64,000 nt of DNA from positions 141,429,545 to 141,493,544 of the forward strand of contig NC_030680.2 of NCBI RefSeq assembly GCF_000004195.4, in the 5' to 3' direction. Positions 58,010-64,000 of this stretch are shown in pieces. The notes under the pieces are model-generated. The model was not told where the DNA came from, made no database searches, and was given only the letters and a program-made list of their open reading frames with translations. A program made the translations under genes and the position numbers. Each line of letters opens with the position of its first letter. Position 1 is the stretch's first letter. Source of the DNA: Xenopus tropicalis. Taxonomy: Eukaryota; Chordata; Amphibia; Anura; Pipidae.

Positions 58010-59069
58010 GGTATAGGATCAGTTATCCGGAAAGCCTGTCTCCTATAGACTCCATTTTAAACAAATAATTCAGATTTTTCTCTGTAATAATAAAACAGTA
58101 CCTGTACTTGATCCCAACTAAGATATAATTACCCCTTATTGGGGGCAGAACAGTCCTATTGGGTTTATTTAATGGTTAAATGATTCCCTTTTTCTCTGTA
58201 ATAATAAAACAGTACCTGTACTTGATCCCAACTAAGATATAATTACCCCTTATTGGGGCAGAACAGCCCTATTGGGTTTATTTAATGGTTAAATGATTCC
58301 CTTTTCTCTGTAATAATAAAACAGTACCTGTACTTGATCCCAACTAAGATATAATTACCCCTTATTGGGGGCAGAACAGCCCTATTGGCAGGCCCAGATT
58401 TGTGGAGAGGCCACAAAGGCCCGGGCCTAGGGCGGCAGAAACCTGGGGGCGGCATGCCGCCGCACCAAAATCTGACATTTTTTGTTCATTTGGGGTACTG
58501 CGCACGCGCACAAGCACCCCCTCCCCCCCCCCCCCATTACACTCAGTGGGGGGGGAGGGGCGTGACAGGGGGTGGCCTCGGGGCGCCGCGTTTTGAAATC
58601 CGGCCCTGCCTATTGGGTTTATTGGTTAAATGATTCCCTTTTCTCTGTAATAATAAAACAGTACCTGTACTTGATCCCAACTAAGATATAATTACCCCTT
58701 ATTGGGGGCAGAACAGCCCTATTGGGTTTATTTAATGGTTAAATGATTCCCTTTTCTCTGTAATAATAAAACAGTATCTGTACTTGATCCCAACTAAGAT
58801 ATAATTACCCCTTATTGGGGGCAGAACAGCCCTATTGGGTTTATTTAATGGTTAAATGATTCCCTCTTCTCTGTAATAATAAAACAGTACCTGTACTTGA
58901 TCCCAACTAAGATATAATTAATCCTTATTGGATGTAAAACAATCCTATTGTGTTTAATGTTTTAAGTTTTTAGTAGACTTAAGGTAGGAAGATCCAAATT
59001 ACGGAAAGACCCCTTATCTGGAAAATCCCAGGTTCCAAGCATTCTGGATAACTGGTCCCATACCTGTAC
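58010..59069. mobile_element. Inverted-repeat element with six tandem 113-bp units and a nested hAT element
   Basis: Ends ACAGGTATAGGATC and GGTCCCATACCTGT are inverted and complete. Six copies of the ACTTGATCCCAACTAAG unit lie inside. The fourth interval is broken by the insertion at 58389-58608. Confidence 0.93.
58381..58616. mobile_element. hAT-type short element nested in the 113-bp array
   Basis: Element 58389-58608 starts CAGGCCCAGATTTGTGG and ends AAATCCGGCCCTG. It is flanked by the exact 8-bp duplication CCTATTGG from the array unit. Contains facing C and G runs around 58519-58560. Confidence 0.92.
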
Positions 59070-59084
59070 TGTATGTTAGGGATG

Positions 59085-59352
59085 TACCGAACCCACCCAG
59101 CAGGATTCGGCCGAATCCCGAACCGAATCTGAATCCTAATTCGCATATTCTGATTAGGACCGGAAAGGGTTAAAACTCGCCGCACACTGCATTTTTTTTC
59201 ACTGCCCATTTAACCCTTTCGGAATTCTAATTGGCTTATGCTAATTAGGATTCGGTTCGTCCAGGACCGCAGATCTGGCCAAAACCGAATCCTTAAACCG
59301 CCGGGATTCGGCCGAATCCTGAACTGAATCCAGTATTCAGTGCTTCCCTAAT
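59085..59352. mobile_element. TAGGGATGCACC-family hAT-type element
   Basis: TAGGGATGTACCGAA left end and CAGTGCTTCCCTA right end, with several GGATTCGGCCGAAT palindromes inside. Flanks GTATGT / TTATGT are similar. No coding capacity. Confidence 0.82.
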
Positions 59353-59428
59353 TTATGTATAACCATATCATTTCCTATATACTGTCAGTTGGCTTAAAGG
59401 GGTTGTTTACCCTTTAAAATTAACTTTT

Positions 59429-60318
59429 GGGGCCAGATTCATTCAAGTGTGCATCCGAGTCGTGAAATCAGATCGTTTCTGATGTTTGGGGAAAAGTCAC
59501 AAATTCTGTTCGTTTGAATACGAAGACCTCGTAATTTTTGTATTGAGACAATAGTTTGAGAATGGCGATCCGATAGTCGCGAAGTTTTCGTATCCAAACG
59601 ATCGTAAACGGCGGGAAAACCTTTCTGACTTTGAACCTTTAGTGCATGATTTTGGAAGTCTCCCATAGGGCTCAATGGCACTCTGCAGCTCCAACCCGGC
59701 CCAAGGAAAGTCTCCCATAGGGCTCAATGGCACTCTGCAGCTCCAACCCGGCCCAAGGAAAGTCTCCCATAGGGCTCAATGGCACTCTGCAGCTCCAACC
59801 CGGCCCAAGGAAAGTCTCCCATAGGGCTCAATGGCACTCTGCAGCTCCAACCCGGCCCAAGGAAAGTCTCCCATAGGGCTCAATGGCACTCTGCAGCTCC
59901 AACCCGGCCCAAGGAAAGTCTCCCATAGGGCTCAATGGCACTCTGCAGCTCCAACCCGGCCCAAGGAAAGTCTCCCATAGGGCTCAATGGCACTCTGCAG
60001 CTCCAACCTGGCCCAAGGAAAGTCTCCCATAGGGCTCAATGGCACTCTGCAGCTCCAACCCGGCCCAAGGAAAGTCTCCCATAGGGCTCAATGGCACTCT
60101 GCAGCTCCAACCCGGCCCAAGGAAAGTCACCATACCAAAGCTTGAATGTATCCAAAATTTTCGTACTCGTTGCAACAAATGATTTTGTTGTGCAGAGTAC
60201 GAAAAATTTGCGTAAATTAACAAAAATATTGCAGAAAATATACAAAAGTTGTAAACTTTAGAAAAAACATGATTTTTTTTGTATTTGGACCTGTCGTACT
60301 TTAATGAATGTGCCTCTT
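59429..60318. mobile_element. Nested short element carrying a 52-bp array
   Basis: Ends GGCCAGATTCATTCAAGT and ACTTTAATGAATGTGCCTC are inverted with few mismatches, with TTGG on both flanks. Inside is the 52-bp array of 59652-60125. Third level of nesting in this block. Confidence 0.8.
59652..60125. repeat. 52-bp minisatellite, nine near-identical copies
   Basis: Unit GGAAAGTCTCCCATAGGGCT plus a GCACTCTGCAGCTCC block, period 52. Copies differ by about one base in the whole array, the most homogeneous array here, so it is young or actively homogenised. Confidence 0.96.
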
Positions 60319-60784
60319 GGTGTGATGTAGGAAGTGATTCTGGGACAACTTACAATTGGTCTTCATTTTAATTTGTGGTTTTTAAATTTTATAGCTTAAT
60401 GCAGGCCTGGATTTGTGACATGGGTGGGGTGCACAAATGGGGCAAAATCCAGCATTGGCTTCATGTTCAGCTCTTGTTTGAACACTTATATGGTTGCTAT
60501 GGGTCTAAATTACCCTAGAAACCAGGCAATGGGTTTGCATGAGAAACTGCACTATGAATAGAGGGCCTGAATAAAAAGTAACGTTATTACAAGAATAAAA
60601 AAAACTAATGGCTTATTGGCTACTGGGGTCAGTGACCCCCTATTTGAAAGATGAAAAGAGTCAGAAGGCAAATAATTCAGACTATACAAAATTATTTTAA
60701 AAATGAAGACCAATTGAAAAGATGCTAAGAATTTTTCGTTCTATACCATACTGAGGTAACGTTAAAGGTAAACTACCCCTTTAA

Positions 60785-61237
60785 ATGTGTTTGTAATTTG
60801 CTACTGTATTTTGTTTGTTTATATTCTATGCACTGCTGGCACTGACTCTTGAAACATCATAGAACACACCTTGTGTGTGTGTAAGTGTGCAAACCATTAA
60901 ATCCCTCTTTGCCCATTATATATGCAAATTTACACTATTTTCTTTCTCTCATTAAAGCACTTAGAAAGAAAAGTGAATCTGTGTACAAATGCTGGCCGGA
61001 TTGTATGGGATTTCATAACCTATAGAGCTGAAGTCTGACTTATACAACTAGAAGATGTAAAAAGTTGTGGACTTTTTTTTTTTTTTTTTTCCTGATGTAA
61101 TTTATACAACCTGTCAGTGAACTGTACATAGGCTCTTCCTCCAAGCCCCAGCCCACTCCCTCTTGCCTTATACAATACCAGTTTTATAAACTGTAACGTG
61201 CCTTAACCTGCTCAGGGAACTGCCCTTGAGGGCTACT
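60785..61237. other. EEVS upstream region
   Basis: No exon recognised. A T-run at 61073-61090. Possible proximal regulatory DNA of EEVS. Confidence 0.4.
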
Positions 61238-61358
61238 GATTGGCTACTCACTGGCCCACAGTTGTATAAATACATCTCAGGGGCCGGCAAGTTTTAATCA
61301 CCTTTCAAACCCTATAAGGAGCACCCTTGGAAGGCAACAAACTACTTTTACTGCAAAG
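61238..61358 (+). promoter_or_regulatory. EEVS: EEVS core promoter and 5' UTR
   Basis: A reversed CCAAT box (GATTGG, 61238-61243) and a TATA box (TATAAATA, 61265-61272) lie in usual spacing. Transcription would start near 61295, leaving a 5' UTR of about 65 bases before the ATG at 61359. No upstream intron is needed. Position of the start is inferred. Confidence 0.6.
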
Positions 61359-61549
61359 ATGCCAGCTGGAGAAATCTACCCAGTGGCCCCTGTTCAGGAG
61401 ACCTCCAAAAAGGAGTTGCCCAGCATTCACGGCAAGCAAAGAGAATACAAACTGATCCAGGTGAAGAACACTTGGTGTCGGGTGGAGAGTGGGCACGAAT
61501 TTCCCTGCACTTGGGAAGAAGACCAGATTGTGGTTTCTCAAGCCAAAAT
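61359..61549 (+). CDS. EEVS: EEVS coding exon 1 (residues 1-63 plus 2 nt)
   Basis: MPAGEIYPVAPVQETSKKEL start; N-terminal extension before the cyclase core, with EYKLIQVKNTWCRVESGHEF (29-48). Donor is AAAAT|GTAAGT (GT at 61550-61551), phase 2. The frame would stop at once if the donor were not used. Confidence 0.9.
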
Positions 61550-63724
61550 GTAAGTTTGTTTGGGGGGTGGGGGGCTTTATCTTTGTTTTTCAGTGTATGG
61601 TAATTTTCCTATTGTATTGGCATGTGTTTGCATCATATATAGTAACTCATGATGTGTGCATGACCAGTAAATGTTACCTGCCGGTGGGTTGCTATGGGCT
61701 GCTAGGCATGGTAAAAATTTTAATTTACTACGTTGCTCCCTATATGTACAAATCCTGGTATTGCTGACTCTCTGCAAGTAAATGGCAGCTCTTGTGTGTC
61801 TGTTTTGTGGAAGGCACCAACTGTATAAGAGCAAGGACTGGGAACAGAATACTTTTCTGTGCCCAGTTATTTATAAAGTAGTACTAGAGGGCCCATGGGC
61901 TGTCAACTGTTGTTAAACTAAGACTCTCCGTATCTTCTGACAGCCCTTCAGTTGTTAGCAGCCTACTGGCAGTTGAGCTCCAACAGGTGAAGAATCATAG
62001 CTTGGACAACACTGATAGTGTTACTGTAGTTCTTCAGCTCTAATATATCTCATATCCTCCTATATTCAAATGTGTTTCTTTGGGCTCCACTATTGGGGCC
62101 AAGACAGTATCCCTAGTTATCCATCTAAAGAAGGCTCTACTCTAATCACATCTGTTCTTTGCATAATCAATTACTCCATTATGCATTTCTTTATTACATA
62201 TCATTAATACTGTTAAATATTTGTTTCTTTACAGTGGGGAAAAGATCTGCAGTTCTGGTATCTGCTGGACAGTACAGGCCCCCATCATTTTCCGCTACAA
62301 AGTGGTAGAAAGCCAGGACCTCCTTGACCCATGCAATCCTACCCTTCTCTATGGCCATGTGTCCGATGCAGAAGAGCTGGAGGCCTACCAGAAGAAGCCA
62401 CAAAAGCGTTTAATAGTAATAGACACGACCGTCGATAAATTGTACGGCGCCAGAGTCCGAAAGTACCTTGAGGCCAACAATGTCAATTATAAAATTCTCC
62501 CTTTCGTAACCACTGAAGAAACCAAATCCATGGACCTGGTGATGAACATACTACAGGAAGTCCACAAGTTTTCCCTCGATAGACGTACTGAGCCGATCAT
62601 TGCTATCGGAGGTGGCGTTTGTTTGGACATTGTAGGCCTAGCCGCTTCCCTTTACAGGCGTCGCACCCCTTACATTCGAGTTCCTACAACCCTCCTCTCC
62701 TACGTCGATGCCAGCGTTGGGGCCAAGAATGGCGTCAATTTCTGCAACTGCAAAAATAAGCTGGGAAGCTACACTCCTCCGGCCGCCACCTTCCTGGACA
62801 GGTCCTTTATCCAAACGATTCCGCGCCGACAGATCTCTAATGGCCTTGGTGAAATCCTCAAGGTACTTCTCAATACATGTCTGTGCGTTCTTCATTGTCA
62901 AATGACTGTAGATTTAGGGTTTCCCATCATTGTCATCTATAAAATATTTCAAATATGTGCAGCAAATTCTACTGCTGTTTATAGTACAGTATATACATCA
63001 GTCTCACACTGTGGCTACCATTAACTATACCTTGTCCAAACCACAAATGTGACAAATTCCAGTTTTTTTTCTTTACTGTTTATAGTAAACATATTTGTTT
63101 CATGCATAACACAAAGGTGATGTAGCCCTATATACAACTTTGCACAGAAGAAAAATGTCACACTTGGCAACTTTCCAGTATACATAAATTACACGTTTTC
63201 AGTAAGATTTATAATTGATCGTCAACAATCTAGTTCCCACAATGTCTTGCTTTGTGATTATTTGCAAATCTTACATTACTGAATATGCAAGGCATTGTGG
63301 GAACTGGGGAGCTGACTAGGGGAACGGTTTCAGTGGCACAAGTAGTCAGAACTAGCAGTGCAGATAGCCTAGAACATATATTGCTTTTAATAGTGATTAT
63401 ATTTAAATCATTCATTATGCTAAGAAATATATTATGCATTAAAACCTTATAAAAAAAAAAGTTTGTTTAAATCTGTTATTTTATTTCCAGATGGCATTAA
63501 TGAAGCATAAGGGTTTGTTTGAACTCCTAGAGCTCCATGGGAAACACCTGCTAGATACAAAATTTCAATCTAGGCTAGGTGTTACAAGTCGTGGGGACCC
63601 CGCCCTAAAGACCACCAGACTCGCCATTGAAACAATGTTGGAGGAGCTGGCCCCCAATCTCTGGGAGGATGATCTGGACCGTCTAGTGGACTATGGTCAT
63701 GTGATCAGCCCAGAGCTGGAGATG
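61359..63724 (+). CDS. EEVS: EEVS: 2-epi-5-epi-valiolone synthase, 5' part (exons 1-3; runs off the window)
   Basis: Sugar phosphate cyclase of the dehydroquinate synthase superfamily. In vertebrates other than mammals it cyclises sedoheptulose 7-phosphate to 2-epi-5-epi-valiolone, the first step to gadusol (established for the family). Coding exons: 61359-61549, 62235-62862, 63491-63724; together 351 codons without a stop. Visible motifs: NAD-binding AIGGGVCLDIVG with GGG at residues 189-191, VPTTLLSYVDASVGAKNGVN at 213-232, and GLGEILK at 267-273, where E270 is the usual zinc ligand. The remaining zinc-binding histidines lie in exons beyond 64000. Start chosen at the first ATG after a TATA-type promoter (gcaaagATGC). 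Divergent from MT-Ox, 6.9 kb between start codons. Dehydroquinate synthase itself is excluded on taxonomy, since animals lack the shikimate pathway. Close alternatives would be other cyclases of this superfamily, but gene pairing with MT-Ox decides. Confidence 0.93.
61550..62234. other. EEVS intron 1
   Basis: 685 bases, GT..AG, pyrimidine tract tttgtttctttacag at the end. No repeat recognised. Confidence 0.8.
62235..62862 (+). CDS. EEVS: EEVS coding exon 2 (residues 64-273), NAD- and substrate-binding core
   Basis: Acceptor tctttacag|TGGGGA and donor CTCAAG|GTACTT. Carries the GGG cofactor motif, the DASVGAKNGVN stretch that binds substrate phosphate and backbone in this superfamily, and GEILK with the first zinc ligand. 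628 bases, ends in phase 0. Confidence 0.95.
62863..63490. other. EEVS intron 2
   Basis: 628 bases, GT..AG. Contains the short foldback at 63236-63302. Confidence 0.8.
63236..63302. repeat. Short inverted repeat in EEVS intron 2
   Basis: GTTCCCACAATGTCTTGC and GCAAGGCATTGTGGGAAC are inverse complements but for one base, spaced by about 30 bases. Probably a tiny MITE. Confidence 0.8.
63491..63724 (+). CDS. EEVS: EEVS coding exon 3 (residues 274-351)
   Basis: Acceptor atttccag|ATGGCA directly continues GLGEILK into MALMKHKGLFELLELHGKHL. Donor is GAGATG|GTAAAT (GT at 63725-63726). 78 codons, phase 0 both ends. This is the helical domain that follows the zinc glutamate in dehydroquinate synthase-like cyclases. 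The internal ATG at its start is not a translation start. Confidence 0.92.
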
Positions 63725-64000
63725 GTAAATGTCTTTAGTATTTTGCGGGTGCTTGATTTCAGTCTGCAAAAAGTTCCACAATTGAGTTCCAACTCTTATT
63801 TAGGGTTTAGTGTTACTAAATCACCTTCTGCGGAGAAAAGCACAGGTCCTGAGCCTTTTGAAACAAGATTTCTATGAGCTCATTTCAAGGAAAGCAGTAC
63901 ATAGTATTTACTATACACAGTCATTAATAACCTGTTTGATGTTTCTGAATGTGGTTGGGAAGGCACATTCCTCTGGCATCAAGAACTGTCATTCTGTTTC
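63725..64000. other. Start of EEVS intron 3, cut by the window
   Basis: Begins GTAAAT. No further EEVS exon (with the zinc histidines) is visible before the edge. Confidence 0.75.

Larger units (their letters stand above)
59394..60784. mobile_element. TTAA-flanked short element split by a second element
   Basis: TTAAAGGGGTTGTTTACCC at 59394 and AAACTACCCCTTTAA ending at 60784 are inverted ends; the sequence resumes after 60318 where it stopped at about 59428. The right part includes GTCAGTGACCCCC and the ACCAATTGAAAAG words common to this family. Confidence 0.85.

Noticed and set aside
62638..62901. Minus-strand frame of 87 codons inside EEVS
   Set aside because: Antisense shadow of EEVS exon 2, which has clear motifs and splice sites on the plus strand.
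62863..63024. Read-through of EEVS exon 2 into the following frame
   Set aside because: The frame continues only by chance past the GTACTT donor; exon 3 continues the family sequence exactly in phase.

Overview
The window is animal nuclear DNA from an amphibian genome, most likely a Xenopus frog. Genes are split by introns with GT..AG junctions, no operons or bacterial signals are visible, and the space between exons is crowded with short inverted-repeat DNA transposons, CR1- and L2-like LINE pieces and minisatellites of kinds typical of Xenopus. The species call is inference from repeat style and gene content; I could not run a search.

Two protein genes are present and they are divergent neighbours. 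On the minus strand, nine coding exons between 54500 and 6401 join in phase to one open frame of 507 codons plus stop. It encodes a two-domain protein: an N-terminal O-methyltransferase-like domain (about residues 1-230) and a C-terminal short-chain dehydrogenase/reductase (about 255-507). This is the architecture of MT-Ox. On the plus strand, from 61359 to the right edge, three exons encode the first 351 residues of a sugar phosphate cyclase matching 2-epi-5-epi-valiolone synthase (EEVS); its 3' end lies outside the window. In fish, EEVS makes 2-epi-5-epi-valiolone from sedoheptulose 7-phosphate and MT-Ox converts it to the UV-absorbing compound gadusol. The window is therefore the gadusol biosynthesis locus. 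The pathway itself is known; what this sequence adds is the exon structure, the state of each active site and the regulatory context.

Layout: 1-6400 is flanking DNA with a 30-bp minisatellite, short transposons and AT repeats. 6401-54500 is MT-Ox, stretched over about 48 kb by introns up to 13 kb that hold seven minisatellite or tandem blocks, at least six hAT-type short elements with 8-bp target duplications, LINE fragments and stretches of plain single-copy DNA. 54509-61358 is the intergenic and 5' region: a likely MT-Ox non-coding first exon and promoter near 57.42-57.55 kb with two CACGTG boxes, a nested repeat complex at 58.0-60.8 kb, and an EEVS TATA/CCAAT promoter just before 61300. 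61359-64000 is EEVS.

Two points stand out. First, the reductase half of MT-Ox keeps every catalytic residue, while the methyltransferase half lacks several residues usual in SAM-binding and metal-binding motifs of its superfamily. Second, most minisatellites here sit inside transposon copies, and one 113-bp unit of the same element has been amplified separately at three places, a visible case of tandem arrays arising from mobile elements. No tRNA, rRNA, CRISPR array or virus was recognised.
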